Assembly (NCBI RefSeq): GCF_018449575.1
Contig: NZ_JAAVUT010000009.1
Coordinates: forward strand, 62,001-126,000
Direction of reading: 5' to 3'
Length of the DNA: 64,000 nucleotides
Source: Sodalis sp. dw_96
GTDB taxonomy: Bacteria > Pseudomonadota > Gammaproteobacteria > Enterobacterales > Enterobacteriaceae
The translations under genes and the position numbers were made by a program. Each line of letters opens with the position of its first letter. Position 1 is the first letter of the stretch. The notes beneath the pieces were generated by a model, which saw only the letters and a list, made by a program, of their open reading frames with translations, was not told the origin of the DNA and did not search any database. Positions 22,391 through 35,239 of this stretch are shown here, in pieces.

Positions 22391-22477
22391 TCAGATTGAT
22401 GTTTAACACTTCCGGCAGCCGTTTTGGGCTGTCGCGGTAACCCATTTATTCCCGCTCACCTTACCGCAACAGGCTGT

Positions 22478-23821
22478 TTATCGGTAGCGTTTTGTTGGGC
22501 TATTTTGATCCTGCGCGTCAAGCCAGGCAAGCTTTTCAGCAATTTTCGCCTCCAGTCCGCGAGTGCTGGGATGATAATAGCGCGTGGCGGCCATTTCCGG
22601 CGGAAAGTAGTTCTCTCCGGCGGCATAAGCGTTGGGTTCGTCATGGGCGTATCGGTATTCAGCGCCCAGCCCCATCTCTTTCATCAGTTTGGTGGGCGCG
22701 TTGCGCAAATGCGCCGGCACGTCGAAATCGGTATTCTCCCGCGCATCCTGCATGGCGGCCTTAAAGGCGGTATATACCGCATTGCTCTTCGGCGCGCAGG
22801 CCAGATAAACGATGGCCTGGGCTATGGCCCGTTCGCCTTCCGCCGGGCCGACCCGGGTGAAGCAATCCCAGGCGGCAAGGGCTACCTGCATACCGCGGGG
22901 ATCGGCGTTACCCACGTCTTCGGACGCGATGGCCAGCAGACGGCGCGCCACGTACAAAGGATCGCCACCGGCGGTAATGATGCGCGCATACCAATAGAGC
23001 GCCGCATCCGGAGCCGAGCCGCGCACGGATTTATGCAGCGCGGAGATCAAATCGTAATAGCGATCGCCTTTGTTATCAAAGCGAGCGCTTCGTTCGCCGG
23101 AAACTTCCTTTAGCAACGCCGGCGTTAATACCCGATTGCCCTGGGCATCGATTTCGGCCATATCGGCCATCATTTCCAGGCTGTTCAATGCCCTCCGGGC
23201 ATCGCCATTAACCCACTCAGCCAGCAAATGCCGGGTCTCATCCGGTAAAACGATATCCTGGCCGCCATAACCCCGCGCGGGATCCGTCATGGCCTGGTTC
23301 AGCACAAGTTCGATATCGTCGGCGGTGAGGGCCTTGAGCAGATAGACCTTGGCACGGGACAACAACGCGGAATTCAATTCGAACGAAGGATTTTCGGTGG
23401 TGGCGCCGATAAAAGTGATGGTGCCCTCTTCCACATGGGGCAGGAAGGCATCCTGCTGGCTTTTATTAAAACGGTGCACTTCGTCCACAAACAGGATGGT
23501 ACGCCGTCCGGCATCGCGGTTCAGGCGGGCTCGCTCAATGGCCTCGCGAATTTCCTTGATGCCGGACGTGACCGCCGAAACGCGCTCCACATCGGCGTTG
23601 CCGTAACGGCCGATGAGTTCCGCCAGCGTGGTTTTACCGGTGCCCGGCGGCCCCCAGAGGATCATGGAATGCAATTGCCCGTTCTTGATGGCTCTCGGCA
23701 ACGGCTTGCCCGGCGCCAGCAGGTGCTGCTGACCGACATACTCCTCCAGGGTGGCGGGACGCATCCGCGCGGCCAGTGGCTGGAATTCGTTGCGAGAAAA
23801 ATCAAGAGACAGATTGCTCAT
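22478..23821 (-). CDS. rarA: replication-associated recombination protein A
   Basis: The 447-residue AAA+ ATPase (MgsA/RarA, relative of clamp loaders and eukaryotic WRNIP1) acts at stalled replication forks. Walker [10 protein letters not shown] and Walker [16 protein letters not shown] are present, with sensor 1 [14 protein letters not shown] and the C-terminal tetramerisation domain ending [13 protein letters not shown] at 23827 would add two residues; the ATG at 23821 fits the family start MSNLSLDF and has GAGGTGAG upstream. It follows lolA with only a few bases between, so lolA-rarA are probably co-transcribed. Confidence 0.96.
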   Translation of the reverse strand: MSNLSLDFSRNEFQPLAARMRPATLEEYVGQQHLLAPGKPLPRAIKNGQLHSMILWGPPGTGKTTLAELIGRYGNADVERVSAVTSGIKEIREAIERARLNRDAGRRTILFVDEVHRFNKSQQDAFLPHVEEGTITFIGATTENPSFELNSALLSRAKVYLLKALTADDIELVLNQAMTDPARGYGGQDIVLPDETRHLLAEWVNGDARRALNSLEMMADMAEIDAQGNRVLTPALLKEVSGERSARFDNKGDRYYDLISALHKSVRGSAPDAALYWYARIITAGGDPLYVARRLLAIASEDVGNADPRGMQVALAAWDCFTRVGPAEGERAIAQAIVYLACAPKSNAVYTAFKAAMQDARENTDFDVPAHLRNAPTKLMKEMGLGAEYRYAHDEPNAYAAGENYFPPEMAATRYYHPSTRGLEAKIAEKLAWLDAQDQNSPTKRYR

Positions 23822-23828
23822 GCTCACC

Positions 23829-24440
23829 TCACTGACGCTGATCGTCCACCGTCACGCCTTTGGGGGGTGTGAATCGAAATTTAGCGGTGTCTATCTGGCC
23901 GTTTATCTGGCTTTTAAGCTGATAGGCGCTGCGCTGCCCGTCCTGTTCGACGGCGGTAAAGCTGTTAATGGTGCCGCCGGGATTCACATTGATGGTGAAC
24001 TGCTTCAAATTGCCGGCAGCGGATTTCGGCGTAAGCTCAAACTGATCGCCACGCTGTTTAACATTGTATTGGCGCCAGTCGTCCGGGCTGTTGCGCGTTA
24101 TCAGCATAAACGGGGTATTGCCGGTGCTGTTTTTAAGCCAGGTGGCGGTCACCTGCTCGACAAACGGGTTATAGAACCATAAGGTTTTGCCGTCGGAAAT
24201 CAGTACGCTCTCATCCGGCGAGGTCATATGCCAGTTAAACAAATTAGGGCGTTTAACCCAAAGTTCGCCTTCTCCTTGCTGTACCGCCCCGCCTTCGGCG
24301 CTGGTGACGGTTTGGGTAAAGCTGGCATGGAAGCTGTTGACCTGATTCAGGCGACTTTGCAATGACTGGGCATCGTCGGCCAATGCCGGCAGGGAAACAA
24401 TGGCGCTCAACAGACAGGCGGCAAACAACCGTATTTTCAT
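23829..24440 (-). CDS. lolA: outer-membrane lipoprotein carrier protein LolA
   Basis: The 203-residue periplasmic chaperone carries lipoproteins from LolCDE to LolB. An N-terminal signal peptide of about 21 residues ends ALA-DDAQ. The conserved [22 protein letters not shown] and [13 protein letters not shown] segments form the lipid-binding half-barrel. Length equals E. coli LolA. AAGGGAT precedes the ATG. A terminator-like hairpin lies directly upstream, between ftsK and lolA. Confidence 0.97.
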   Translation of the reverse strand: MKIRLFAACLLSAIVSLPALADDAQSLQSRLNQVNSFHASFTQTVTSAEGGAVQQGEGELWVKRPNLFNWHMTSPDESVLISDGKTLWFYNPFVEQVTATWLKNSTGNTPFMLITRNSPDDWRQYNVKQRGDQFELTPKSAAGNLKQFTINVNPGGTINSFTAVEQDGQRSAYQLKSQINGQIDTAKFRFTPPKGVTVDDQRQ

Positions 24441-24453
24441 TATAAATATCCCT

Positions 24454-24498
24454 TAAAAAAAGAAAGGCGTGACAGGGGCTTCTCAACCCCTCCCGCCT
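24454..24498 (-). terminator. terminator between ftsK and lolA
   Basis: On the minus strand AGGCG pairs with CGCCT and GGGG with CCCC within one hairpin that is followed by TTCTTTTTTT. It lies about 100 bp after the ftsK stop and directly before the lolA ribosome site, so lolA expression depends either on readthrough or on a promoter inside this gap. Confidence 0.7.
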
Positions 24499-24598
24499 GA
24501 TACCCTTAACTCTATCGGAGAAACGATGGGAGGACATAGGATAATCCTCTGAAAGTGTCCCCGTTTACGCATCTTTGCTTTGGGGCCGGCAAATACCG

Positions 24599-27500
24599 TT
24601 ATTCCCCTGACGGCGGCGCCAGGACTTCGCGGTTGCCGTTATGGCCCGGTGAGCTGACGATACCCTGTAATTCCATTTGTTCAATAATCCGGGCGGCGCG
24701 GTTATAGCCGATACGGAACTGGCGCTGCACGCCGGAAATCGAGGCCCGGCGTTTATCCACCACGAACTCCACCGCCTGATCGAACAGCGGATCCAGCTCT
24801 TCGTCACCGTCCAGACCACCGGGGCCGGCTTCACCCTCTTCCCCGGCGCTGGTGATACTGTCGATATACTGCGGACGACCGCGCGCTTTCCAGTCGCTGA
24901 CCACCGCATGCACTTCCTGGTCGCGCACAAATGCGCCATGGACACGCACCGGAATGGATGAATTAGGCGCCATATACAACATATCCCCCATGCCCAGCAA
25001 CGACTCCGCCCCTGACTGATCGAGAATGGTGCGCGAATCGATTTTACTGGAAACGGTAAACGCAATGCGGGTGGGGATATTGGCTTTTATCAATCCGGTA
25101 ATCACATCCACAGAGGGGCGCTGGGTGGCCAATACCAAATGAATACCGGCAGCCCGGGCCTTTTGCGCCAGACGGGCAATCAGCTCTTCCACTTTTTTGC
25201 CCACCGCCATCATCAGATCGGCGAACTCATCCACCAGCACCACGATATAAGGCAGTTTTTCCAACATCGGCGGCGACATCGCCATACCGTCGCCGGGTTT
25301 CCAGAACGGATCCGGTACCGGCCTGCCCATCGCCACCGCCTGCTCGATGCGCTCGTTATAGCCGGCCAGGTTACGTACCCCTAGCGCCGACATGAGTTTG
25401 TAGCGGCGCTCCATCTCGCCGACACACCACCGCAACGCATTGGCGGCGTCTTTCATGTCGGTGACCACTTCGGTCAGCAGGTGCGGTATACCTTCATAAA
25501 CCGACAGCTCCAGCATTTTCGGGTCAATCATGATAAAGCGCACCTCTTCCGGCGTCGCTTTGTACAGCATGCTGAGGATCATGGCGTTGATCCCCACCGA
25601 TTTACCCGAGCCGGTGGTGCCGGCTACCAGCAAATGCGGCATTTTCGCCAAATCGGCAATCACCGGCTGACCGGCGATATCCTTGCCCAGCACGATGGCC
25701 AGTGGGGACGCCGTTTCGCGGAACTTGTCACAGTCCAGCACTTCACGCAAATACACCGTCTGACGGCGTTTATTCGGTAATTCCAAGCCGACATACGGCT
25801 TGCCGGGAATGACTTCCACCACCCGCACCGCCACCGCGGACAGCGAGCGCGCCAAATCCCGCGACAAATTGGATATCCGCGCCGCTTTCACCCCGGGGGC
25901 CAGATCCAGCTCAAAACGGGTAATTACCGGCCCGGGTGATATGCCCACCACATCGGCTTTCACTCGATAATCCGCCAGCCTCGCCTCTACCAGCCGCGCG
26001 GTCTGCTCCAGCGCGAACATGTCCACCGGTTCATCCTCCAGCGGCGGCGAGGTCAGTAAATCCAGCGTCGGCAGCGGCGTGGTGGGTTTTTGCACCGGCT
26101 GCTCATTGCGCATCAGGAACGGATGGATCAGGCTATCCATTGCCGTGGAAGGGGTCGAGGCGGACGGCGCGCCCGATATCTGCGACGCGGGAATTACCGC
26201 CATACCGTGAATTCCGTGCCCCTCCCGATGCTCCGCCGCCAATCCCGGGCCCTCTTCATCCGCGTGATGGGTATCCGGGACCTGGCCTTCGTGAAGATTT
26301 CCCGACGAGGCGGGTTGATCGGCATAGCGGGAAGGCAGCGTGAACAACGGCGCCGCGGGGGTATCGTCCGTCAAATCCGCTACGGGTGAAAAATTAAAGT
26401 CCTCGTGTCGATGGATATCGATGTCAGCCCGTGGGGACAACGGCGAGGCGGCCACCGGTTGGTCCGGCGGTCGCGAACCGGTTTGATCGACATAGCGCTG
26501 ATCTTGCTGGCGCTGAAATTCGGCGGCTAGGCGCTGCTGCTCCCATTCGGCCTCTTCATCCGCATCGGTACCGGGATTGCCGTAGCGCTGGACCTGTTGC
26601 TCCCTAAATTCCTGATGCAATTCCACCTGCTGATGGGCCTGTTCACCTTCGGACAGTACCGGCTGGGAATCGGCGACATCGCCGTGGGTCTGATCATGGG
26701 CGTGATTAGCGACCCGGTGCGACGGCAATTTGATGCCGTATGACGCCAGTTCGCGACGCGTCGGGATCCGTACGCGATTAGGACGCGGCAGCTCAGGGCC
26801 AATACCTTGCTTGACCTGCGGATTATCGTCGCCGATAGCGCTGAAGGCGGGCATAAAGGTCAGCGCAGCACTGTGATCCACCGACGAGGCGCCCTCGCCG
26901 CTCAATTGCCCGCTGCTTTGCTGTCCGACGCTGAAATCATAGGGGGTATGATGAGTGCCGTCCTGGCTGGCGGCCAGCCAGTTGCCCATCCGCGGACCGT
27001 CATCCTCTTCCTCCGGGGCATTGTCGGACGACGTGGCGGACTGCCCGCCGGGGAGCTCGAAGCGGTATTGCGGCACGGCTTCCGACACAGCCGTCACCGG
27101 TGCCGGAACGGCGGCGGCATTAACATCCGGCGTAAGACGCGCGGCGTTCATCGGGTCAGCTTGCGCCATAGCCGCCTGTGCCGCCACGGGAGCGGCATGG
27201 GCGTCCGGTATCCGAAGCGCGGCATCCGCCGAATCAGCCTGCGCGCCAGCCGCCGGTATTCCGGCGAGACCCGCGTCTGAAACTGGTCCGGCCACCCGAT
27301 CGGCCACCGCCGCGGTCGCGGCATCGTCCGTCAGGCCGGGCGCGGAGAAAAGCGGATCGATGGCGTTTTCTTTATTAGCCGTGAGATCGTCGGCCACCGT
27401 GACGGAATTTTCGCCCGCCTCATCCTCTTCCTCGTAGTCGTCGTCATAATACTCTTCATCGCGACGGGAACGATTAGACATAAAGGTCAGGCAACCCAAC

Positions 27501-28081
27501 ATGACGCCGCCGATTTTTTCAGCGATGGTCAGCCAGGACCAGCCGGTGAACAAGGTCAGGCCCGCGGCCCAGACGCACAACAGCGTCAGCGTGGCGCCGA
27601 TGCCGTTGAACCAGGGGGACATGGCATTGTCCAGCAGGCTGCCGATCACCCCGCCCGAGGCGAAGTAGTAGAGATCGTCCACATTGAGGGCCGCCAGGCC
27701 GCAGGAGGTCAATATCAGCGCCAGGGTGCCGATGAGGCGCAGCGCCAGGGCAAAATAATCCACATAGTCCTCAACCTCACGTTGACGGAAAGAGTTCCAG
27801 CAGAAAATCAGCATAATCGGCGGCAGCGCGTACCCCAGGACGCCGAAGGTGAAAAACAGCGTATCGGCAAACCATGCGCCGACGCCGCCCCCCAGGTTAT
27901 GGATGGGTCCGTGCCAAGCCGTTTGCGACCAACTGGGATCGGAAGGATCGAAGCTGACCAGGGAAATCATCAAATAGAGGGCAAAAATAGCCATGACGAT
28001 GAGAACGGCCTCGAGTAACCGGCGGCCGCTGCTCATTTTTTTTAACGTAACATCTTTATCTTCTGTATATTCCTGGCTCAA
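24599..28081 (-). CDS. ftsK: DNA translocase FtsK
   Basis: The 1160-residue protein links septum assembly to chromosome-dimer resolution. The N-terminal domain (about residues 1-200) has four membrane helices and localises to the divisome. A long proline/alanine/acid-rich linker follows (about 200-680), shorter than in E. coli FtsK (1329 total) and with a 26-residue imperfect duplication near residues 280 and 306. The motor domain has Walker [10 protein letters not shown] (about 825) and Walker [14 protein letters not shown]. The C-terminal gamma winged helix ([18 protein letters not shown]) reads KOPS and activates XerCD. Synteny lrp-ftsK-lolA is standard. Confidence 0.97.
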   Translation of the reverse strand: MSQEYTEDKDVTLKKMSSGRRLLEAVLIVMAIFALYLMISLVSFDPSDPSWSQTAWHGPIHNLGGGVGAWFADTLFFTFGVLGYALPPIMLIFCWNSFRQREVEDYVDYFALALRLIGTLALILTSCGLAALNVDDLYYFASGGVIGSLLDNAMSPWFNGIGATLTLLCVWAAGLTLFTGWSWLTIAEKIGGVMLGCLTFMSNRSRRDEEYYDDDYEEEDEAGENSVTVADDLTANKENAIDPLFSAPGLTDDAATAAVADRVAGPVSDAGLAGIPAAGAQADSADAALRIPDAHAAPVAAQAAMAQADPMNAARLTPDVNAAAVPAPVTAVSEAVPQYRFELPGGQSATSSDNAPEEEDDGPRMGNWLAASQDGTHHTPYDFSVGQQSSGQLSGEGASSVDHSAALTFMPAFSAIGDDNPQVKQGIGPELPRPNRVRIPTRRELASYGIKLPSHRVANHAHDQTHGDVADSQPVLSEGEQAHQQVELHQEFREQQVQRYGNPGTDADEEAEWEQQRLAAEFQRQQDQRYVDQTGSRPPDQPVAASPLSPRADIDIHRHEDFNFSPVADLTDDTPAAPLFTLPSRYADQPASSGNLHEGQVPDTHHADEEGPGLAAEHREGHGIHGMAVIPASQISGAPSASTPSTAMDSLIHPFLMRNEQPVQKPTTPLPTLDLLTSPPLEDEPVDMFALEQTARLVEARLADYRVKADVVGISPGPVITRFELDLAPGVKAARISNLSRDLARSLSAVAVRVVEVIPGKPYVGLELPNKRRQTVYLREVLDCDKFRETASPLAIVLGKDIAGQPVIADLAKMPHLLVAGTTGSGKSVGINAMILSMLYKATPEEVRFIMIDPKMLELSVYEGIPHLLTEVVTDMKDAANALRWCVGEMERRYKLMSALGVRNLAGYNERIEQAVAMGRPVPDPFWKPGDGMAMSPPMLEKLPYIVVLVDEFADLMMAVGKKVEELIARLAQKARAAGIHLVLATQRPSVDVITGLIKANIPTRIAFTVSSKIDSRTILDQSGAESLLGMGDMLYMAPNSSIPVRVHGAFVRDQEVHAVVSDWKARGRPQYIDSITSAGEEGEAGPGGLDGDEELDPLFDQAVEFVVDKRRASISGVQRQFRIGYNRAARIIEQMELQGIVSSPGHNGNREVLAPPSGE

Positions 28082-28120
28082 GAAAGGCTCTCCAGGTTTC
28101 TTTCAACCGACATAACGACA

Positions 28121-28144
28121 GCGCCGACATGTCGCCCGGCGCTG
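28121..28144 (-). other. stem-loop between lrp and ftsK
   Basis: AGCGCCG (28121-28127) and CGGCGCT (28138-28144) form a perfect 7-bp stem with a 10-base loop, 62 bp after the lrp stop. The T-run expected for intrinsic termination is absent, so it may be a weak or rho-assisted terminator or an mRNA end-protecting hairpin. Confidence 0.5.
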
Positions 28145-28205
28145 AGACTGTATGAATCCACAGGAGTGTAACCTTAAAAGACGGATTTTGCACCTGTGAT
28201 GTTCC

Positions 28206-28700
28206 TTAACGCGTTTTAATGACCAATCTGTTGCTTTGTTTCACTTCTTCCATGACCACGTAGGTTCGGGTGTCGTTCACCCCCGGCAAACGCAGCAACG
28301 TTTCACCCAACAGCTTACGGTACGCCGACATATCGGGTACCCGGGTTTTCAGTAAATAGTCGAAATCCCCGGATACCAGATGGCATTCCTGAATTTCTTC
28401 CAGCTTTTGCACAGCGGTATTGAATTGCTCAAACACATCGGGCGCGCCCCGGTTAAGGGTTATCTCGACGAAAACCAGTAAAGACGCATCCAGATAATGC
28501 GGATTAAGCAACGCGGTGTAACCCTGAATGAAACCTTGGCGCTCAAGACGACGCACCCGTTCCAGACAAGGAGTCGGTGATAGTCCTACCCGTTTCGAAA
28601 GTTCGACGTTCGAGATCCGCCCATCCTTTTGCAATTCGTTAAGGATGTTGCGATCGATACGGTCGAGATCTTTTCCCGGACGTTTTTTATTGTCTACCAT
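28206..28700 (-). CDS. lrp: leucine-responsive regulatory protein
   Basis: The 164-residue feast/famine regulator controls amino acid metabolism, transport and surface structures. The N-terminal helix-turn-helix (about residues 14-60, ISNVELSKRVGLSPTPCLER) binds DNA; the C-terminal RAM domain (about 70-150) oligomerises and senses leucine. Length equals E. coli Lrp and sequence is nearly the same. It is divergent from trxB, the conserved arrangement. Confidence 0.98.
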   Translation of the reverse strand: MVDNKKRPGKDLDRIDRNILNELQKDGRISNVELSKRVGLSPTPCLERVRRLERQGFIQGYTALLNPHYLDASLLVFVEITLNRGAPDVFEQFNTAVQKLEEIQECHLVSGDFDYLLKTRVPDMSAYRKLLGETLLRLPGVNDTRTYVVMEEVKQSNRLVIKTR

Positions 28701-30207
<1,507 letters not shown>

Positions 30208-30213
30208 CAACAG

Positions 30214-30237
30214 CTCCCGCCAACGTTTCGGCGGGAG
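30214..30237 (+). other. stem-loop after trxB
   Basis: CTCCCGCC and GGCGGGAG form an 8-bp perfect stem with an 8-base loop, 7 bp after the trxB stop. There is no downstream T-run, so intrinsic termination is uncertain; it may stabilise the trxB mRNA end or attenuate readthrough into cydDC. Confidence 0.5.
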
Positions 30238-30404
30238 TGCACACCGGCACTGCCCATCTTAATTATCGCTTCTTATTTTCTCCTTCCCGCCAACCGGGTA
30301 ATATGTCGTCTCGCCGGGATAGACTAGGGTTATCCCGGCCTTTCGTATCCCTCAGCGGGATTGTTGCCTTGAACGCATACCACAGCGGCTGAAATCGTTT
30401 TCCA

Positions 30405-32168
30405 ATGAATAAAACCCGACAATATGTGCTGGTCCGTTGGCTCAAATCACAAAGTGCGCTGGTGAAGCGCTGGCTCCGTCTCTCGCTGCTGCTGGGTCTG
30501 TTCAGTGGAGTGGTTATCGTCGCCCAGGCCTGGGTGCTGGCTCATCTGTTGCAGGCGCTGATTATCGACCATCAGCCGCGCGGCGAGCTGCTAAACGAAT
30601 TTATCGCATTAGCCGGGCTATTTCTGTTACGGGCGGCCATCGGCCTGCTGCGTGAACGCGCCGGTTTCATCGCCGGCCGGATCCTGCGCCGGGAAATACG
30701 CCGCCAGGTGCTGGATCGCCTGGAACAATTGGGGCCGGCCTGGATACAGGGCAAGCCCGCCGGCAGTTGGAGCAGTCTGCTGCTGGAGCAAATCGAGGAT
30801 ATGCAGGACTATTATGCCCGCTATCTGCCGCAGATGTACCTGGCCGGACTGGTGCCGCTGCTGATATTGGCCGTGCTGTTCCCCATTAACTGGACGGCTG
30901 CGCTGATCCTGTTTTGCACCGCGCCGTTGATCCCGCTGTTTATGGCCCTGGTGGGCATGGGCGCCGCCGACGCCAATCGCCGCAATTTCCTGGCGCTGAC
31001 GCGGCTGAGCGGTTATTTCCTCGACCGCCTGCGGGGATTGGACACACTGAGGCTGTTCGACCGGGCGCAGGCGGAAACGGCGCATATCAGCCGTGCCAGC
31101 GACGATTTCCGCCTGCGAACCATGGAAGTGCTGCGTCTGGCTTTCCTCTCCTCCGGCGTGCTGGAGTTTTTCGCCTCTATCTCCATCGCGGTGGTGGCGG
31201 TTTATTTCGGTTTCTCCTACCTGGGTGAATTGCACTTCGGCAGCTATGGCGCGGGCGTTACGCTGTTCGCCGGTTTCCTGGTGCTGATCCTGGCGCCGGA
31301 ATTTTTCCAGCCGCTGCGCGACCTGGGCACGTTTTATCATGCCAAGGCGCAGGCGGTGGGCGCGGCGGAATCCCTGGTGAGCTTTTTGGAGGCCGACACC
31401 CGTTTCTTGGGCGGCGGCGAACTGGAGCCGGATCCCGGCCCGGTCGCCCTGATCGCGCAGCAGCTGATTATCCTGGCGCCGGACGGAACCCGGTTGGCCG
31501 GTCCGTTGGATTTTACCCTTGAAGCCGGCCGGCGGGTCGCCATTGTCGGGGAAAGCGGCGCCGGTAAAAGCTCCTTGCTGAACGTCTTGCTGGGATTCCT
31601 CCCCTATGAGGGCTCTCTATGCCTTAACGGCCATGAATTACGGGATATTTCCCCCCAGTATTGGCGCCGGCAAATCGGCTGGATAAGTCAAAGTCCCTTT
31701 TTGCCCGCCGACAGCGTGCGGGATAACATTTTGCTCGGCAAACCCGATGCGAGCGGCGAAGAGCTGGATCGGGCGGTGGACAGCGCTTATGTGCGGGAAT
31801 TTCTGGCGCTGCTGCCCCGGGGAATTGACAGCCCGGTGGGGGAAAACGCCGGGCAGTTGTCCGTCGGACAGGCGCAGCGGGTTGCCCTGGCGCGGGCTTT
31901 GCTGCGCACGCCTGCGCTGTTGCTGCTGGACGAACCCACCGCCAGCCTGGATGCCCACAGCGAAGGATTGGTGATGCAGGCGCTGGATCACGCGTCCCGC
32001 CGGCAAACCACGGTACTGGTAACCCATCAACTGTCGGATATCCGCGAGTTCGATGCCATCTGGGTCATGGGCAACGGCCAAATCCTTCAGCAGGGGCACT
32101 ACAGCGGGTTAGCGACCCAACCCGGTCCGTTTGCCAGCCTGCTGTCCCATCGCCTCGGAGAGTGCTGA
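30405..32168 (+). CDS. cydD: glutathione/L-cysteine exporter subunit CydD
   Basis: The 587-residue ABC half-transporter pairs with CydC to export cysteine and glutathione to the periplasm and to support cytochrome bd assembly. Six membrane helices occupy about residues 20-320. The ATPase domain has Walker A GESGAGKSS (about 382), a variant signature LSVGQAQRV in place of LSGGQ, and Walker B LLLLDEPTASLD. Length matches E. coli CydD (588). cydC starts 2 bp after its stop, so the two are coupled. Confidence 0.97.
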   Translation: MNKTRQYVLVRWLKSQSALVKRWLRLSLLLGLFSGVVIVAQAWVLAHLLQALIIDHQPRGELLNEFIALAGLFLLRAAIGLLRERAGFIAGRILRREIRRQVLDRLEQLGPAWIQGKPAGSWSSLLLEQIEDMQDYYARYLPQMYLAGLVPLLILAVLFPINWTAALILFCTAPLIPLFMALVGMGAADANRRNFLALTRLSGYFLDRLRGLDTLRLFDRAQAETAHISRASDDFRLRTMEVLRLAFLSSGVLEFFASISIAVVAVYFGFSYLGELHFGSYGAGVTLFAGFLVLILAPEFFQPLRDLGTFYHAKAQAVGAAESLVSFLEADTRFLGGGELEPDPGPVALIAQQLIILAPDGTRLAGPLDFTLEAGRRVAIVGESGAGKSSLLNVLLGFLPYEGSLCLNGHELRDISPQYWRRQIGWISQSPFLPADSVRDNILLGKPDASGEELDRAVDSAYVREFLALLPRGIDSPVGENAGQLSVGQAQRVALARALLRTPALLLLDEPTASLDAHSEGLVMQALDHASRRQTTVLVTHQLSDIREFDAIWVMGNGQILQQGHYSGLATQPGPFASLLSHRLGEC

Positions 32169-32170
32169 TT

Positions 32171-33892
32171 ATGCGCGTATTACTGCCCTTTTTAGCCCTC
32201 TACCGTCGTCACGGCGGCCGCATCGCCCTGGGGATGCTGCTGGCGATTGTGACCCTGTTGGCCAGTATCGGCCTGCTGAGCCTCTCGGGCTGGTTCCTGG
32301 CCGGTTCGGCCCTGGCCGGGGTGGCGGGATTATATACCTTTAATTATATGCTGCCGGCGGCGGGCGTTCGCGGCGCGGCAATCACCCGCACCGCGGGACG
32401 CTGGGCGGAGCGGGTGGTGAGCCATGACGCCACCTTCCGCGTGCTGCAGCAGTTGCGAATCGACATATTCATAAAAATCCTGCCGCTTTCACCCGGCGTG
32501 ATTGCCGGTTTCCGCCAGGCCGAATTGCTCAACCGGCTGGTGGCGGACGTGGATACCCTCGATCACCTGTATCTGCGGGTATTATCGCCGCTGCTGAGCG
32601 CGCTGGTGGTAATCCTGGCGGTCACCTTCGGTTTATGCTGGCTGGACGTCAGGCTGGCGCTGACGCTGGGCGCCATGATGCTGGCGTTATTGGTTTTGTT
32701 CCCTCCGCTGTTCTATCATGCCGGTAAAACCATCGGCCGGGATTTAACCCGCCTGCGCGCCGCTTACCGGCTGCATCTGGTTGCCTGGCTGCAAGGCAAC
32801 GCCGAGCTCATCGTCTATGGGGCCGCCGGGGAATATCGGCGGCAATTGGATGAGACGGAGCGGCTTTGGCAGCGGCAGCAGCAGCGGCAGGCCTTACTGG
32901 CCGCCCTGTCCCAGGCTCTGCTCATCCTGATTACCGGACTGGCGGTCACCTTGCTGCTGTGGCTGGCGGCGGCCGGCATCGACGGTGCATGGATTGCACT
33001 GGTGGTTTTTACCACCCTGGCGGCCTTTGAAGCCCTCGGGCCGGTCGCCGGCGCGTTCCAGCACCTTGGTCAGGTGATGGCGTCCGCCGTCCGCGTTACC
33101 GATATCATCCGTCGCGAGCCGGCGGTGACTTTCCCCACCTCCGGACCGCAGCCCGCGGACAGCGCCGCCCTGACGGCGGACAATATTCTCTTTACCTATC
33201 CCGGACAAAAGCAACCGGCCCTTGCCGGCCTGTCGCTGCGCATCAATCCGGGTGAGCATGTGGCCATCCTCGGCCATACCGGCAGCGGCAAATCCACCCT
33301 GGTGCAAATGCTGACCCGCGCCTGGGATCCGGATGCCGGCGAGATCCGGCTGAACGGGCAAGGGCTCCGGCAGTGGAGCGAACCGGCCCTGCGGTCCATG
33401 ATGGCGGTGGTCCCGCAGCGGGTGCATGTGTTCAGCGCCACCCTGCGTGATAATCTGCTGCTGGGCGCCCCGGCGGCGGACGATACCCGATTGCGGAACA
33501 TGCTGACACACATGGGCCTGGAAAAATTACTGGCGCAAGAGGGTTTGGATGCCTGGCTGGGGGAAGGCGGACGCCAATTGTCCGGTGGAGAGCAACGCCG
33601 TCTCGGCATTGCCCGCGCGTTGCTCCATGATGCGCCGCTGCTGCTGCTGGATGAACCCACGGAAGGACTTGACGCCGCCACCGAGCGGCATATTCTGGCA
33701 TTGTTGCAGCAGCTGGGACGGCAAAAAACGCTGATTCTCATCACTCACCGCCTGCAGGGCCTGGAGCTGATGGACAGGATTTATGTTATGAACCAGGGCA
33801 ACTTCAGTGAACGAGGCACTCATACGGCATTAATGGAAAAGAGAGGCCGCTACTTCCATTATCATCACCCCGAGAAGGTCGATACCCAATAG
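32171..33892 (+). CDS. cydC: glutathione/L-cysteine exporter subunit CydC
   Basis: The 573-residue partner of CydD has six membrane helices, Walker A GHTGSGKST (about 370), signature LSGGEQRRL and Walker B LLLLDEPTEGLD. The ATG at 32171 matches the family start MRxLLPxLALY; an upstream in-frame GTG overlaps cydD and is unlikely. The last codons (EKVDTQ-stop) are unlike E. coli CydC, and the TAG at 33890-33892 lies inside the ERIC element that begins at about 33882, so an ERIC insertion has redefined the C-terminus. Confidence 0.96.
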   Translation: MRVLLPFLALYRRHGGRIALGMLLAIVTLLASIGLLSLSGWFLAGSALAGVAGLYTFNYMLPAAGVRGAAITRTAGRWAERVVSHDATFRVLQQLRIDIFIKILPLSPGVIAGFRQAELLNRLVADVDTLDHLYLRVLSPLLSALVVILAVTFGLCWLDVRLALTLGAMMLALLVLFPPLFYHAGKTIGRDLTRLRAAYRLHLVAWLQGNAELIVYGAAGEYRRQLDETERLWQRQQQRQALLAALSQALLILITGLAVTLLLWLAAAGIDGAWIALVVFTTLAAFEALGPVAGAFQHLGQVMASAVRVTDIIRREPAVTFPTSGPQPADSAALTADNILFTYPGQKQPALAGLSLRINPGEHVAILGHTGSGKSTLVQMLTRAWDPDAGEIRLNGQGLRQWSEPALRSMMAVVPQRVHVFSATLRDNLLLGAPAADDTRLRNMLTHMGLEKLLAQEGLDAWLGEGGRQLSGGEQRRLGIARALLHDAPLLLLDEPTEGLDAATERHILALLQQLGRQKTLILITHRLQGLELMDRIYVMNQGNFSERGTHTALMEKRGRYFHYHHPEKVDTQ

Positions 33893-34006
33893 CTTTCGAG
33901 TTGCAGCAAGGCGGCAAGCCCACTAACCCCAGGAGCTTAGATAACCAAGTGACTGGGGTGAGAGGGCGCGGCCAACACAGCTGCAACTTGAAAGATGAAG
34001 GGTATA
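33882..34006 (+). repeat. full-length ERIC element
   Basis: The element of about 125 bp has ERIC termini (ATACCC ... GGGTAT) and both halves of the ERIC core: CCCCAGGAGCTTA and AAGTGACTGGGGTGAG, the sequences targeted by standard ERIC-PCR primers. It overlaps the last codons of cydC and ends about 78 bp before aat. ERICs are non-autonomous palindromic repeats of enterobacteria and can form a long hairpin when transcribed. Confidence 0.92.
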
Positions 34007-34083
34007 ATCGTATCAATGGCGCTGCAAACAGTTGCCCGGTTAGCCCGCGCTATCCGGCATAGGCGAATATGACGGGAAGTATT

Positions 34084-34812
34084 ATGCGATTATACCGGCT
34101 GTCTCCCAATTCTTTACAGTTCCCCGCCCCGACATCGGCGCTGCATGAACCCAACGGGCTGCTGGCGTTTGGCGGCGACTTATCCCCGGAACGGTTGCTC
34201 ATCGCCTATCAACAGGGGATTTTTCCCTGGTATTCCCCGGGGGACGTCATTTTATGGTGGTCGCCGGACCCGCGCGCCGTGCTGTTTCCCGAAGAGTTCC
34301 ATGCCAGCCGGAGTCTCAAGCGCGTCATGCAACGCTGCCCCTATCGTATCACCCTGAATCACGCCTTTGGCGAGGTGATGGCGGCCTGTGCCGAGCGGGG
34401 CCTGGAAGGCACCTGGATCGGTCCGGAAGTCGAAATCGCCTATCAGCGTCTGCACGATCTCGGCCAGGCGCATTCCATCGAGATCTGGGAAGGCGATACC
34501 CTGGTGGGCGGCATGTACGGCGTCGCCCAGGGCGCGTTATTTTGCGGCGAATCCATGTTCAGCCGGCGGGATAATGCCTCGAAGATTGCCCTGCTGACTT
34601 TTTGCCGTTTCTTTAGGCAACAGGGCGGAAAACTGATAGACTGTCAGGTATTGAACTCACATACGGCCTCGTTAGGCGCCAGGGATATTCCCCGCCGCGA
34701 CTATCTTGCCCTGCTGAGTCAGTTACAACCTTTAACGCTGGCACCCCATTGCTGGCAACCACAAACCCTCTCTGTCGTCACCTTAAACAGTGAACCGGAT
34801 TCCGGTGAATGA
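34084..34812 (+). CDS. aat: leucyl/phenylalanyl-tRNA-protein transferase
   Basis: The 242-residue enzyme adds Leu or Phe to N-terminal Arg or Lys, making substrates for the ClpS-ClpAP degradation route encoded nearby. Family motifs are [38 protein letters not shown] and [18 protein letters not shown]. The ATG at 34084 was preferred to one at 34069 since GGGAAG lies directly before it and [10 protein letters not shown] aligns with E. coli Aat (234 residues). The position between cydC and infA is conserved. Confidence 0.96.
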   Translation: MRLYRLSPNSLQFPAPTSALHEPNGLLAFGGDLSPERLLIAYQQGIFPWYSPGDVILWWSPDPRAVLFPEEFHASRSLKRVMQRCPYRITLNHAFGEVMAACAERGLEGTWIGPEVEIAYQRLHDLGQAHSIEIWEGDTLVGGMYGVAQGALFCGESMFSRRDNASKIALLTFCRFFRQQGGKLIDCQVLNSHTASLGARDIPRRDYLALLSQLQPLTLAPHCWQPQTLSVVTLNSEPDSGE

Positions 34813-34874
34813 CGCGTTGTTCTTCATCACTTCTTTACATAATGAGGGTTTTTCGGCATTATCTTGCCGGTTAA

Positions 34875-35123
<249 letters not shown>

Positions 35124-35239
35124 TAGGCTTCCTTATCGCTGATATCCGCCATTAACGCGCGGGTATCCCGCCCAAGCAATTGCAACAAAATATAACACTC
35201 ATACCGGCGCCCGCAAGCGGCCCGGTATGATGCTGTCTG

